A DNA stretch of 64,000 bases from Vibrio cyclitrophicus (GTDB taxonomy: Bacteria; Pseudomonadota; Gammaproteobacteria; Enterobacterales; Vibrionaceae). Location: the NCBI GenBank assembly GCA_023206055.1, contig CP065366.1, forward strand, positions 248,001 to 312,000. The letters are read 5' to 3'. The notes beneath the pieces were generated by a model. That model was given only the letters and a program-made list of their open reading frames with translations. It did not search any database and had not been told where the DNA came from. This document shows, in pieces, positions 1-8,733 of this stretch. Numbering within the stretch: position 1 is the stretch's first letter; every line of letters begins with the position of its first letter. The position numbers and the translations under genes were made by a program.

Positions 1-1
1 G

Positions 2-169
2 AAAGGTTTCGGTTTCCTAACTCAAGACAACGGCGGCGCTGACGTATTCGTTCACTTCCGTGCTATCGCATCTGAAGGTTTCAAGACTCTTAAAGAAGGC
101 CAACAAGTGTCTTTCGAAGTAGAGCAAGGCCAAAAAGGTCTTCAAGCTGCAAACGTTGTAGCTCTATAA
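2..169 (+). CDS. Cold-shock (CspA-family) protein, C-terminal part
   Basis: The reading frame is open from the window edge and encodes about 55 residues starting KGFGFLTQDN and ending in NVVAL. The KGFGF RNP1-like motif, the DVFVHF RNP2-like motif and the EGQQVSFEVEQG strand are the hallmarks of the five-stranded cold-shock domain. Proteins of this family are about 70 residues long, so only the first 15 or so lie outside the window. They bind single-stranded RNA and DNA in the cytoplasm and act as RNA chaperones. Which Csp paralogue this is (CspA, CspC, CspE or CspD type) cannot be told from the part seen. Confidence 0.93.
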   Translation, partial: KGFGFLTQDNGGADVFVHFRAIASEGFKTLKEGQQVSFEVEQGQKGLQAANVVAL

Positions 170-182
170 GATTTTAAGTCGG

Positions 183-206
183 CGCAGGTTGCATTAGCAA
201 CTTGCG
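183..206 (+). terminator. Hairpin downstream of the csp gene
   Basis: A 10-bp stem with a 4-base loop (CGCAGGTTGC-ATTA-GCAACTTGCG, one G-U pair) begins 13 bases after the csp stop codon. The downstream tract is pyrimidine-rich but not a clean T run, so it is a plausible but imperfect intrinsic terminator for the csp transcript. Confidence 0.5.
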
Positions 207-460
207 TCACTTTCCCTGCTTAATCTTCACTTTCTATACCTCTTCTGCTTTAGCTTCTATCTCCTGTTTAAAAATTTTCATTTCCCTCTGAAATACCCTT
301 AATACCCTTTTACTCTCGTTATCCCCATTGTTTCGTTATACCCACAACTTCGTTACCCCCTTATCGTAATCTACAATCTATACTTCGTTCTAAGCTACTT
401 CTCCGGTTCAACTCTCTGATCTCCGATTTCTGTTCATTGACTTACGGTGATTGGCATTAT
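207..460. other. Non-coding, pyrimidine-rich intergenic stretch
   Basis: No supportable gene is seen between the csp hairpin and the yicC terminator. The plus strand is unusually pyrimidine-rich from about 207 to 420, with many CTT, TCT and CCC runs and few purine tracts. It could be an untranslated tail or an unstructured spacer; nothing in it matches a site I recognise. Confidence 0.4.
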
Positions 461-469
461 TGTATCCAT

Positions 470-496
470 AAAAAAAGCCCCTAAAACTAGGAGCTT
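470..496 (-). terminator. Intrinsic terminator of yicC
   Basis: Read on the minus strand, an 8-bp stem (AAGCTCCT with AGGGGCTT, one G-U pair) closes a 6-base loop and is followed by a run of six T. It lies about 80 bases past the yicC stop codon. Confidence 0.75.
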
Positions 497-574
497 ATCT
501 TGATCTAATCACACTGTTAGTTAATCAACACTGTTTCAGCTAATGGCTATTCACAGCGTGTTACTGACAAACTG

Positions 575-1441
575 TTATTCAATGTTCTGAATTTGCTCAC
601 GCATCTGTTCGATAAGAACTTTAAGTTCTACGCCCGATGCTGTGATGTCTGTGCTAATAGACTTAGATGCTAGCGTGTTTGATTCACGGTTGAATTCTTG
701 CATCATGAAGTCAAGCTTACGGCCACAAGCGCCACCTTTCTTCAATACTACGTTCGCTTCTTTCACGTGAGAGTCTAGACGGTCTAGCTCTTCTGCTACG
801 TCTGACTTCTGCGCGAGTAAGATAAGCTCTTGCTCAACGCGAGAACCTTCAAGTTCAATTTTCGCATCTTCAAATTTGGTAAGAAGACGCTCACGTTGCC
901 ATTCTAGAATCTCAGGCATACGTGCACGGACTTTCACTACTTCTTCAGTGATCGCATCCAAGCGCTGTACGATGAGCGCCTTCATGTTTTCACCTTCACG
1001 AGCACGAGCGTCAATGAACTCTGCGATTGCATCGTTGAACGCTTCAAGTAGGTCTTTATTAATAGCATCCATGTCTTGCTCTGGCGTTTCCATCACGCCA
1101 GGCCAGTTCATAACTTGGAATGGGTTCAGACGGCTGTCTTCACCTGTCATGGTCATTACTTGGTTAGCAGCATTGATCACTTGCTGAGCCAAACCTTCGT
1201 TAATGCTTAGCTCGCCTTTCGCTGCTGGGTTTGCTTCGAAGCGTAGGTTACATTCAACCTTGCCGCGAGCTAGACGCTTACGGAAACGCTCACGTAAGAT
1301 TGGCTCTAAACCACGGAACTGTTCAGGCATACGGAAGTAAGTTTCTAGGTAGCGTTGGTTTACACTACGGATTTCCCATACTGCTGTACCCCAATCGCCT
1401 TTTACTTCTTTGCGTGCGTACGCGGTCATACTATAAATCAT
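575..1441 (-). CDS. yicC: YicC/YloC-family endoribonuclease
   Basis: The 288-residue protein begins MIYSMTAYARKE, the highly conserved N-terminus of the YicC family, and ends VLIEQMREQIQNIE, its conserved C-terminus. An upstream in-frame start (at 1486) would add 15 residues that the family lacks; the chosen ATG has CAGGAAA a few bases upstream. The length matches the E. coli protein of about 287. The family is described as an RNase that takes part in sRNA turnover in the cytoplasm. It is divergent from rph, an arrangement that is conserved in gammaproteobacteria. Confidence 0.95.
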   Translation of the reverse strand: MIYSMTAYARKEVKGDWGTAVWEIRSVNQRYLETYFRMPEQFRGLEPILRERFRKRLARGKVECNLRFEANPAAKGELSINEGLAQQVINAANQVMTMTGEDSRLNPFQVMNWPGVMETPEQDMDAINKDLLEAFNDAIAEFIDARAREGENMKALIVQRLDAITEEVVKVRARMPEILEWQRERLLTKFEDAKIELEGSRVEQELILLAQKSDVAEELDRLDSHVKEANVVLKKGGACGRKLDFMMQEFNRESNTLASKSISTDITASGVELKVLIEQMREQIQNIE

Positions 1442-1592
1442 CGAATTTTCCTGTCTTTTATCATTCTGAAAATAACGCGCACGCATAGTATCACGATATG
1501 GTGTGCTCCCGAAGCTTGTCGCTTTTCACTATAAATAGCCTTTCATGATAAATAGCTTTCAACGGTAAATAGATTTGAAAGATAAACTGCTA

Positions 1593-1598
1593 TATAAT
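1593..1598 (+). promoter_or_regulatory. Possible -10 box for rph
   Basis: A perfect TATAAT lies 92 bases before the rph start codon in the yicC-rph divergent region. The best -35-like sequence, TTGAAA at 1575, is only 12 bases away, which is too short, so only the -10 hexamer is proposed. Confidence 0.3.
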
Positions 1599-1689
1599 CT
1601 TGCCCCAATCAAAACTGTCTCACCCCTTTCTTAGGTGATGCACTCTTTCGATAGTAAATCACTTCAGACTGTTAATAAGGTAGATACCA

Positions 1690-2406
1690 ATGCGTCCAAA
1701 TGACCGCGCTGTAGATCAAATTCGTCCAATTAAAATTACTCGTAACTACACAGCTTATGCTGAAGGTTCTGTATTAGTTGAGTTCGGCAACACTAAAGTT
1801 CTATGTAATGCGACGGTAGAAGAAAACGTGCCGCGTTGGTTAAAAGGCCAAGGAAAGGGTTGGGTAACGGCTGAATACGGCATGCTTCCACGTGCAACGC
1901 ACACTCGTAACCGTCGTGAAGCGGCGAGCGGTAAGCAAGGTGGTCGTACGATGGAAATCCAACGTTTGATCGCTCGTAGCTTACGTGCAGTTGTTGACCT
2001 GAAAGTAATGGGTGAAATCATGATCACTGTCGATTGTGATGTTATCCAAGCAGACGGCGGTACTCGTACTGCTTCTATCTCAGGTGCAAGTGTTGCAATG
2101 GCGGATGCTATCAACAGCCTACTAGCAAGCGGTAAACTGAAAAAGAACCCAATGAAAGGCCACGTAGCGGCAGTTTCAGTGGGCATCGTTGGTGCACAAG
2201 CACTGTGTGACCTTGAGTACGTTGAAGACTCAGCAGCCGATACCGATATGAACGTTGTAATGACGGAAGACGGTAAGATGATTGAGATTCAAGGCACCGC
2301 AGAAGGCGAACCGTTCAGCCACGAAGAGCTGATGCAGCTTTTAGCCCTGGCGAATAAGGGCATTGCCGATATTGTTGAAGCGCAGAAGTCGGCGTTAGCA
2401 GAATAG
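1690..2406 (+). CDS. rph: Ribonuclease PH
   Basis: The 238-residue protein equals full-length RNase PH. It starts MRPNDRAVDQIRPI and carries the family's GWVTAEYGMLPRATHTRNRRE segment, the RSLRAVVD phosphate-binding region and the DCDVIQADGGTRTASISGA core. The enzyme is a phosphorolytic 3'-to-5' exoribonuclease that trims tRNA 3' ends and acts as a hexamer in the cytoplasm. It is intact, unlike the frameshifted rph of E. coli K-12. It is followed by its own terminator, so pyrE, 230 bases downstream, is probably transcribed separately. Confidence 0.97.
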   Translation: MRPNDRAVDQIRPIKITRNYTAYAEGSVLVEFGNTKVLCNATVEENVPRWLKGQGKGWVTAEYGMLPRATHTRNRREAASGKQGGRTMEIQRLIARSLRAVVDLKVMGEIMITVDCDVIQADGGTRTASISGASVAMADAINSLLASGKLKKNPMKGHVAAVSVGIVGAQALCDLEYVEDSAADTDMNVVMTEDGKMIEIQGTAEGEPFSHEELMQLLALANKGIADIVEAQKSALAE

Positions 2407-2413
2407 TTTTTAG

Positions 2414-2440
2414 ATAGCTCCCAAATGGGGGCTATTTTTT
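2414..2440 (+). terminator. Intrinsic terminator of rph
   Basis: A 9-bp stem (ATAGCTCCC with GGGGGCTAT, one G-U pair) and a 4-base loop are followed by seven T, starting 7 bases after the rph stop codon. Confidence 0.85.
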
Positions 2441-2636
2441 TATTTTCGTCATAGATAACTCTACACCTGTGTTAGCTACAATTTTTCACCCTAATCACAT
2501 AGGTTTCCTATGCTCATAGGGCTGAAAAACTTTGCTGCCTTGTTGTAGAGCTATCTATTTAGAAAATACATCATCGTTAGCTTTCGAAGTGATCGGAAGT
2601 TAGGAATTGGAAAGTAAATTAATTTAGAGGATGAGC

Positions 2637-3278
2637 ATGAAAGCATATCAACGTGAATTTATTGAATTTGCACTAGAGAAAGAAGTACTTAAGTTTGGTG
2701 AGTTTACTTTAAAGTCTGGCCGTAAGAGCCCTTACTTCTTCAATGCTGGATTGTTTAATACAGGTCGTGACTTAGCGCGTTTAGGTCGCTTCTACGCAGC
2801 AGCATTAGCAGATTCAGGCATTGAGTTCGATGTACTATTTGGCCCTGCGTACAAAGGTATTCCAATCGCTACAACAACTGCGGTTGCACTTGCTGATCAC
2901 CACGATGTGGACACGCCTTACTGTTTCAACCGTAAAGAAGCGAAGAACCACGGTGAAGGTGGCAACCTAGTGGGTAGCGAACTTGAAGGTCGCATCATGT
3001 TAGTTGACGATGTGATCACTGCAGGTACTGCAATTCGTGAGTCGATGGAAATCATCCAAGCAAACGGTGCTGACTTAGCGGGTGTTCTGGTTGCGATTGA
3101 CCGCCAAGAGAAGGGCAAAGGCGAGTTGTCTGCGATTCAAGAAGTAGAGCGTGACTTCGGTTGTGCGATTATCTCAATCGTTAGCCTGACTGATCTGGTG
3201 ACTTTCCTTGAAGAGAAAGGCACCGACGCAGCGCACCTCGAATCTGTAAAAGCGTACCGCGCTCAATACGGAATCTAA
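2637..3278 (+). CDS. pyrE: Orotate phosphoribosyltransferase
   Basis: The 213-residue protein starts MKAYQREFIEFALEKEVLKF and matches E. coli PyrE in length and N-terminus. An ATG two codons earlier (2631) directly touches the AGAGG ribosome site at 2626-2630, so the ATG at 2637, six bases from it, is preferred. The PRPP loop IMLVDDVITAGTA lies near residue 120, and the FTLKSGRKSPYFFNAG orotate-binding segment lies near the N-terminus. The enzyme joins orotate to PRPP to give OMP in pyrimidine synthesis. Confidence 0.97.
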   Translation: MKAYQREFIEFALEKEVLKFGEFTLKSGRKSPYFFNAGLFNTGRDLARLGRFYAAALADSGIEFDVLFGPAYKGIPIATTTAVALADHHDVDTPYCFNRKEAKNHGEGGNLVGSELEGRIMLVDDVITAGTAIRESMEIIQANGADLAGVLVAIDRQEKGKGELSAIQEVERDFGCAIISIVSLTDLVTFLEEKGTDAAHLESVKAYRAQYGI

Positions 3279-3308
3279 TACTACTCGTAATTAGATTATA
3301 GAATGCAC

Positions 3309-3340
3309 AAGGGGCTGATGATTCATCAGCCCCTTTTGTT
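3309..3340 (+). terminator. Intrinsic terminator of pyrE
   Basis: A strong 12-bp stem (AAGGGGCTGATG with CATCAGCCCCTT) is followed by a T-rich tract, 30 bases after pyrE and before the convergent lpxL gene. Confidence 0.9.
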
Positions 3341-3373
3341 TTGGTTCAGAAGTATTTACTTGTAACGGGTACT

Positions 3374-4360
3374 CTATTTATAACGAATGCCGCGCTCCAC
3401 TTCTGGGTCTTCCATGGTCTTGAAGCGCTTGTGCAGCCACATCCATTGCTCAGGTGCTCGTAAGATGATCTTCTCAAGATAGCTGTTCATATACGCGGCG
3501 GCCGCTTTCTCATCTTTCTGCGGATAGTTTTCTTCGATTGACTCATCAGCCATGATCTCATATTTGCCGTCGGCATTTCTAAAACCAGATCCCGGAACAA
3601 GTGCACATCGGCTAGTGTAAGCCAAAATACTGGTGCCCGTTGTGGTACATGCATCTTCTACTGCGAAGAAAGGGACAAACACAGACTTGTTACGGCCGTA
3701 ATCATGATCTGGCAGGTAGAAAAGGATCTCCCCCTGACGCAGGATTCGAATCATGCGTTTCACATCTTTACGGTGAATCAGGCGATTGCCATTCTGAGTA
3801 CGACCACGGTATTGAATGAACTCATAAGCCGGATTGTTGTGTGGGCGGTAAACACCTAAACCTGAAATACCTAGAACAGCCATTGCTCGCGCAGTGATCT
3901 CTAAGTTCAAGGCATGCACACAGCACAACAAAACACCTTTGCCGTTGGCTTTGTGAGTACGCAGCATTTGGGTGTCTTTATCCACTAGGATTCTTTTGAA
4001 ACGCCAAGTTGGCCAAAACCACGTAATGCCGGTTTCTATCAGTGCCATACCCGTATTTTTGAAGTTTTCACTGACCATAGCCGCGACTTCGTCTGCTGGC
4101 TTATCTGGGAAGGCAAGCTCCAAATTACGCGTTGCCACAGCGACACGCTTTTTGCCATAACGAGCGCCAAGAGAGCCTAATGAACGGCCTAACAACAGTA
4201 AGACACGGTAAGGTAGAACGTTAACGAGAAACGCCAGTAACCCAAAACCGAACCAAACTCCCCAATGTTTAGGGTGGAGCAAAGCCAAGGTAAAAGGTGG
4301 CTTAGTAAGAACGTGTTGTGCGGTGCTGTTTTCCGGAGAAGTTTTCGTCGTCATAACCAT
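3374..4360 (-). CDS. lpxL: Lipid A late acyltransferase, LpxL type
   Basis: The protein of about 328 residues belongs to the LpxL/LpxM/HtrB acyltransferase family. It has an N-terminal membrane anchor (about residues 35-60), the catalytic HX4E motif (HALNLE, about residues 150-155), the GVYRPHNNP and YLPDHDYGRNKSVFVPFFAV segments and the EQWMWLHKRFK tail, which all align with E. coli LpxL rather than LpxM. It adds a secondary acyl chain to Kdo-lipid IVA at the inner membrane. GTG 4363, ATG 4360 and ATG 4354 are all in frame with weak ribosome sites, so the exact start is uncertain. The chain specificity cannot be read from the sequence. Confidence 0.9.
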   Translation of the reverse strand: MVMTTKTSPENSTAQHVLTKPPFTLALLHPKHWGVWFGFGLLAFLVNVLPYRVLLLLGRSLGSLGARYGKKRVAVATRNLELAFPDKPADEVAAMVSENFKNTGMALIETGITWFWPTWRFKRILVDKDTQMLRTHKANGKGVLLCCVHALNLEITARAMAVLGISGLGVYRPHNNPAYEFIQYRGRTQNGNRLIHRKDVKRMIRILRQGEILFYLPDHDYGRNKSVFVPFFAVEDACTTTGTSILAYTSRCALVPGSGFRNADGKYEIMADESIEENYPQKDEKAAAAYMNSYLEKIILRAPEQWMWLHKRFKTMEDPEVERGIRYK

Positions 4361-4393
4361 CACTTAAGGTTTGATTGCTACTTAATTTTATTG

Positions 4394-4984
4394 CTACTTA
4401 ATCTGAGCGCTCAGCAGTGCCCAGTAAGCATCAAAATTTTCGGTTGGTTGATATTTGAAATCAGAGCGAACAAATCGATTCAGGCTGCCTTCAACTTGAC
4501 CTAGCAACTGAGCCGCTAAGATTTTCTCATCAACCGGGAACGATTTCCCTTCACGAAGCTTTCTTTCACGAAGAATCTGGCGAAGTTGAGTCTCAATACG
4601 TTCGAAAAGCTGATTAATTCGTTCACGAAGACGCTCATTCTCAAACATTAGGGCATGACCCGATAAAATACGAGTTAAGCCTGGATTACGCTCAGAGAAG
4701 ACTAAGATCAGTTGCATCACTAAGCGGATACGCTCAAGTGTGTCTTTCTCTTCATCGAGAATACGGTTGATTCGAGACATCAACGCTTCTTCAATGAACT
4801 CGATCAGGCCTTCAAACATGCGAGCTTTGCTTGGGAAGTGGCGGTATAACGCAGCTTCAGAAACACCAACTTGCTTGGCCAACTTTACCGTTGTGATACG
4901 AGAAGCACCTTCGGTCGATTCCAACATTTGTGCGAGAGCTTGTAGGATTTCTTCACGACGGTTTGATTTTCGAGTACCAGCCAT
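4394..4984 (-). CDS. slmA: Nucleoid occlusion factor SlmA (TetR fold)
   Basis: The 196-residue protein has a TetR-type helix-turn-helix (TVKLAKQVGVSEAALYRHFPSKARMFEGL, about residues 23-50) and the SlmA-specific C-terminal region with LLGQVEGSLNRFVRSDFKY. SlmA binds specific sites over most of the chromosome and blocks FtsZ assembly there, which protects the nucleoid from division. Its position next to coaBC (dfp) is the conserved gammaproteobacterial arrangement. It probably forms its own unit or is read together with lpxL 34 bases downstream. Confidence 0.95.
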   Translation of the reverse strand: MAGTRKSNRREEILQALAQMLESTEGASRITTVKLAKQVGVSEAALYRHFPSKARMFEGLIEFIEEALMSRINRILDEEKDTLERIRLVMQLILVFSERNPGLTRILSGHALMFENERLRERINQLFERIETQLRQILRERKLREGKSFPVDEKILAAQLLGQVEGSLNRFVRSDFKYQPTENFDAYWALLSAQIK

Positions 4985-5123
4985 CTATTTACTTCCTTTC
5001 CTAAAGATGAGGATTGAGTGAAGAAGGATTATAAACACCATTCAATTCTGTTTCCTAGTTTTGTGAGCCCTAGGTCAACAGAATCGAGAGGTGTCAGCAG
5101 ATTGTCAGAGCTAAATCGTGTAT

Positions 5124-6365
5124 TTATTCGACAATAAGTTGTTGGATCTGATCGAGGATCTGGAAACCTAGCGTATCTTTGCTCTCTAGTGGTAGAGATT
5201 TATCGCCGCCTTTCCAGTAAAGGTGCAATTCATTGCTACTGCTATTGAAGCCTTGGCCTTCAACAGAGACATCGTTGGCGCAAATCATGTCGAGGTTCTT
5301 TCTCTCCAATTTGCCACGAGCGTATTTTTCTACATCTTGAGTTTCAGCTGCGAAGCCGACAGTAAATGGACGGCCTTCGGTCATTGAGGCAACAGAAGCG
5401 ACAATGTCTGGGTTCTTAACCATTTGAATGGTCATGTCGTCTTTACCATCGACCTTCTTAAGCTTTTGGTCTGCGATGGTCTCAGGGCGGTAATCGGCAA
5501 CCGCAGCGCAGCTGATGAAAATATCGTGCTGAGCGGCGTTAGCGCTAACGGCATCAAACATCTGTTGTGCGCTGTCGACATCAATGCGATTAACTTTGTT
5601 TGGCGTTGCCAGTGATACAGGACCGCTGACTAGAGTCACTGTTGCGCCTTGTTTCGCGGCTGCTTCAGCCAGTGCATAGCCCATTTTTCCTGAACTGTGG
5701 TTAGTAATGTAACGTACAGGGTCGATCGCTTCACGAGTCGGGCCTGCAGTAATAAGCACAGAACGGCCAGCAAGTGGCTTAGGTTGGAAGAAGTCTTCAC
5801 AGCGATGCACGAGCTGCATTGGCTCTAACATGCGCCCCATACCAACATCACCACACGCTTGTTCGCCTGCAGCTGGCCCCCAGATTTCACAACCACGACG
5901 TTTTAGCGTGGCAATGTTCTCTTGAGTCGCCGGGTGGCTGTACATTTGCTGGTTCATTGCTGGGGATACCGCAACTGGCGCATCGGTCGCCAAAACCAGA
6001 GTGGTCAGCAAGTCGTTGCCCATGCCCGCCGTCATGCGAGCAATAAGGTCAGCCGTTGCTGGCGCTAATAGTACTAAATCAGCCCATTTTGCGAGTTCGA
6101 TGTGCCCCATCGAAGCCTCAGCAGCAGGATCAAGCAAACTATCAGACACCGGTCTTCCAGATACAGCTTGCATGGTGAGAGGAGTGATGAACTCCTTAGC
6201 CGCATTTGTCATGACGACTTGTACCTGCGCTCCACGTTCAATTAAGCGGCGAGTCAGTTCGGCACATTTATAAGCTGCGATACCACCACTAATACCAAGT
6301 AGGATTTTTTTGCCAACTAAGCCTTGTTGGTCAGCGCTGCTCTGTTGATTAACCAGTGTTTGCAT
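5124..6365 (-). CDS. coaBC: Phosphopantothenoylcysteine decarboxylase / synthetase (bifunctional)
   Basis: The 413-residue protein is a fusion of an N-terminal FMN-dependent CoaC domain (GKKILLGISGGIAAYK at residue 18, the GHIELAKWADLVLLAPAT histidine motif, PAMNQQM, and ACGDVGMGRM with the catalytic cysteine) and a C-terminal CoaB synthetase domain (VLITAGPTREAIDPVRYITN, KLKK). It converts 4'-phosphopantothenate to 4'-phosphopantetheine in coenzyme A synthesis. CoaD, the next enzyme of the pathway, is also in this window at 12.9 kb. The gene lies divergently from radC, the usual order. Confidence 0.97.
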   Translation of the reverse strand: MQTLVNQQSSADQQGLVGKKILLGISGGIAAYKCAELTRRLIERGAQVQVVMTNAAKEFITPLTMQAVSGRPVSDSLLDPAAEASMGHIELAKWADLVLLAPATADLIARMTAGMGNDLLTTLVLATDAPVAVSPAMNQQMYSHPATQENIATLKRRGCEIWGPAAGEQACGDVGMGRMLEPMQLVHRCEDFFQPKPLAGRSVLITAGPTREAIDPVRYITNHSSGKMGYALAEAAAKQGATVTLVSGPVSLATPNKVNRIDVDSAQQMFDAVSANAAQHDIFISCAAVADYRPETIADQKLKKVDGKDDMTIQMVKNPDIVASVASMTEGRPFTVGFAAETQDVEKYARGKLERKNLDMICANDVSVEGQGFNSSSNELHLYWKGGDKSLPLESKDTLGFQILDQIQQLIVE

Positions 6366-6590
6366 GATTCTGTTCCTTAATTTCTCTGGGACTTACGATA
6401 TCAGAACAAAGGATTAGTGCCTAGAAGCAGAATTGGAACAGATTTGACGCTCATCAAGTTGGTGTTATCAAACTTATCAATTACATCATTCTGCTAGGCA
6501 TTAGTCTTCTTTGTAACGCTGTGAAAGCTGTCCACTGGCAAATAAATTAGGCTGATGGATCGTGTTCATGACCCACTGATTAGTTTTTAT

Positions 6591-7265
6591 ATGTCCATAA
6601 GTAAAATACCTGTTGAATCGATGCCAAGAGAAAAGTTATTGAGTCGAGGACCTGATTCCTTGAGTGATGCGGAGTTGTTAGCGATATTTCTTCGAACGGG
6701 TACACAAGGAATGAACGTTCTAGAGCTTTCTGACAAGTTGATCAAAGATTTTGGCTCGCTGCGTCATCTTTTTTCAGCAACGGAGGCCGAGTTTTGTGCT
6801 CATAAGGGAATGGGGCAGGCAAAGTACGTCCAATTGCAGGCCGTATTGGAGATGACGCAACGCTACTTAGCAGAGACATTATCTCGAGGGGACGCGTTGA
6901 CCAGTCCGAATCATACCAAGTTGTATCTTTCGAGTATGTTACGCGATCGCCAGCGAGAAGCCTTCTATATATTGTTCTTAGATAATCAAAACCGGGTAAT
7001 AAAGGATGAAGTCATGTTTGAAGGAACCATCGATGCAGCGTCGGTTTACCCAAGAGAAGTCGTCAAAAGGGCACTTCATCATAATGCCGCCGCATTAATC
7101 TTGGCTCACAACCATCCTTCTGGTGTTGCGGAGCCAAGCCAAGCAGACAGGCGAATTACACGCCGCTTAACCGATGCATTGGCGCTGGTGGACATCCGAA
7201 TTCTCGACCATTTTGTGGTTGGAGATGGTGAAGTTATCTCTTTTGCAGAGAGAGGATGGATTTGA
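6591..7265 (+). CDS. radC: RadC family JAMM/MPN protein
   Basis: The 224-residue protein starts MSISKIPVESMPREKLL, the family's usual N-terminus; an in-frame ATG 12 codons upstream adds residues that homologues lack. It has an N-terminal helix-hairpin-helix-like UPF0758 domain and a C-terminal JAMM metal-binding motif, LAHNHPSGVAEPSQAD (H-x-H-P-S-G-x8-D), around residues 170-190. The name RadC is historical, since a direct role in DNA repair is not established. It precedes rpmB-rpmG, which is the conserved gene order. Confidence 0.92.
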   Translation: MSISKIPVESMPREKLLSRGPDSLSDAELLAIFLRTGTQGMNVLELSDKLIKDFGSLRHLFSATEAEFCAHKGMGQAKYVQLQAVLEMTQRYLAETLSRGDALTSPNHTKLYLSSMLRDRQREAFYILFLDNQNRVIKDEVMFEGTIDAASVYPREVVKRALHHNAAALILAHNHPSGVAEPSQADRRITRRLTDALALVDIRILDHFVVGDGEVISFAERGWI

Positions 7266-7406
7266 ATCACATTTTAGGTTGTTAGTTGCGTTAAATCTGC
7301 TATTATTCCGCCCACATTTTAGAACCTTAAATCAGCTCTGATTACTCAAATAGCTGCGGTGTTCAAAAAAAGATCACGAAATCCTTAAAAAGGATCTGTT
7401 CGGGTC

Positions 7407-7435
7407 TTGAGCAATGCATGTCAAGTTAGTATAAT
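7407..7435 (+). promoter_or_regulatory. Sigma-70 promoter of the rpmB-rpmG operon
   Basis: TTGAGC and a perfect TATAAT are separated by exactly 17 bases, about 125 bases before the rpmB start codon. This is the best promoter match in the window and fits the strong expression expected of ribosomal protein genes. Confidence 0.8.
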
Positions 7436-7557
7436 ACGCGACCTTTGATAGCCTTGAATGGATTTTCCATTGTGGTTTTTACCTCTATTTTCAGAATTGA
7501 TAGAGAGGTTCGGCCACCAAGGTTGATATCGAGCTGAAACGATTTGGAGAGACATTC

Positions 7558-7794
7558 ATGTCCCGAGTATGTCAAGTAACTGGTAAGCGTCCAGTAACGG
7601 GTAACAACCGTTCACACGCACGCAATGCTACCAAGCGTCGTTTTCTGCCGAACCTACAAACTCACCGTTTCTGGGTAGAGAGCGAAAAACGTTTTGTTAA
7701 ACTACGTCTAACTGCTAAAGGCATGCGTATTATTGATAAGAAAGGCATCGATGCTGTTCTTGTTGATATCCGTGCACGTGGCGAAAACGTTTAA
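7558..7794 (+). CDS. rpmB: 50S ribosomal protein L28
   Basis: The 78-residue basic protein starts MSRVCQVTGKRPVTGNNRSHARN, the L28 signature, and has the standard length. It is followed 13 bases later by rpmG with a ribosome site (GAGGAATTAAGC) between them, so the pair forms an operon driven by the promoter at 7407-7435. Confidence 0.98.
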   Translation: MSRVCQVTGKRPVTGNNRSHARNATKRRFLPNLQTHRFWVESEKRFVKLRLTAKGMRIIDKKGIDAVLVDIRARGENV

Positions 7795-7807
7795 GAGGAA
7801 TTAAGCA

Positions 7808-7975
7808 ATGGCTAAAGGCATTCGTGAGAAAATCCGTCTAGTATCTTCTGCTGGAACTGGTCACTTCTACACAACTGACAAGAACAAGCGTAACATGCCA
7901 GGCAAATTTGAGATCAAAAAGTTTGATCCAGTAGTTCGCCAGCACGTTATGTACAAAGAAGCTAAAATCAAGTAA
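7808..7975 (+). CDS. rpmG: 50S ribosomal protein L33
   Basis: The 55-residue protein (MAKGIREKIRLVSSAGTGHF... to KEAKIK) is a full-length L33. It lacks the paired cysteines of the zinc-binding form, so it is the C-minus type. It was found by reading the frame directly after rpmB. The operon ends at the terminator that follows. Confidence 0.98.
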   Translation: MAKGIREKIRLVSSAGTGHFYTTDKNKRNMPGKFEIKKFDPVVRQHVMYKEAKIK

Positions 7976-8017
7976 TTGATAGCCCCTTTGTCTCTTCTTT
8001 TTATAGAAGAATAAATT

Positions 8018-8046
8018 AAAAACCCAGCTTATAGCTGGGTTTTTTT
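8018..8046 (+). terminator. Intrinsic terminator of rpmB-rpmG
   Basis: AACCCAGCT and AGCTGGGTT form a perfect stem flanked by A and T runs (AAAAA before, TTTTTT after), 43 bases past rpmG. Confidence 0.92.
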
Positions 8047-8199
8047 ATGCCTGAAATTTGTCTTTTTAAGTCTTTTCTAGCAGCTTATACCAATCACAGT
8101 AAGTAAGAGATTGGTATTAATAGAAAACAGCACAGAATAGAAAACATCGCCGTTTTCACGATATACTGATTACTCAATAAGTTAGATGAGCAGAATCAG

Positions 8200-8730
8200 A
8201 TGAGATATCGTGGACGCCGGTGGAACAACATACTCATGCTAAGCGTGATAGCTTTTATTGGGGTGCTAAACCTTCCAACACTGATCAAAACGTACCTTAT
8301 CGAACCTGAGCCTGAACTTCAGGCAAACAGCCCTTATCCTTATCTTTTAAACCCAACAGCTGAGCTTCAAGCTTTGCACTTTGCTAATTGGTCAGTTGTG
8401 CTAGAAGACGATCATTGGGTTTATCAATTTAAAGAGACAACACTTCCTCAAACTACCAGTGCACAAGAGTTGTCGCAGCGATGGACAGAGCTTGTGGGTA
8501 CCGAAGTCGATTCTCAAACCTATACTGACCTCTCACCACAACTGAATACCCCGCATACCATCGAGGTGTGGTATCAAGATCAAGAAGAGCCACAGCGCAT
8601 TACCTATTATCAACTGCCTGAGTTTTGGTTGTTAAAAAACTGGAATGATCAGTGGCTAGCGGTGTCTATTGAAGAGAGCTACCTGTTTCCAAGTCTCAGC
8701 TCGAACAACTCCTCAGAATCGGACGACTAA
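8200..8730 (+). CDS. Single-pass inner-membrane protein of unknown function
   Basis: The 176-residue protein has a short basic N-terminus (MRYRGRRWNN), one hydrophobic segment at about residues 11-29 and a mainly polar, acidic remainder predicted to face the periplasm, ending in a serine- and acid-rich tail. I recognise no domain or catalytic motif. It lies 3 bases before mutM, so the two genes are probably cotranscribed. That position does not by itself imply a role in DNA repair. Confidence 0.75.
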   Translation: MRYRGRRWNNILMLSVIAFIGVLNLPTLIKTYLIEPEPELQANSPYPYLLNPTAELQALHFANWSVVLEDDHWVYQFKETTLPQTTSAQELSQRWTELVGTEVDSQTYTDLSPQLNTPHTIEVWYQDQEEPQRITYYQLPEFWLLKNWNDQWLAVSIEESYLFPSLSSNNSSESDD

Positions 8731-8733
8731 ACT

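Noticed and set aside
1575..1598. TTGAAA and TATAAT as a full promoter for rph
   Set aside because: The spacing is only 12 bases, so only the -10 box was kept with low confidence.
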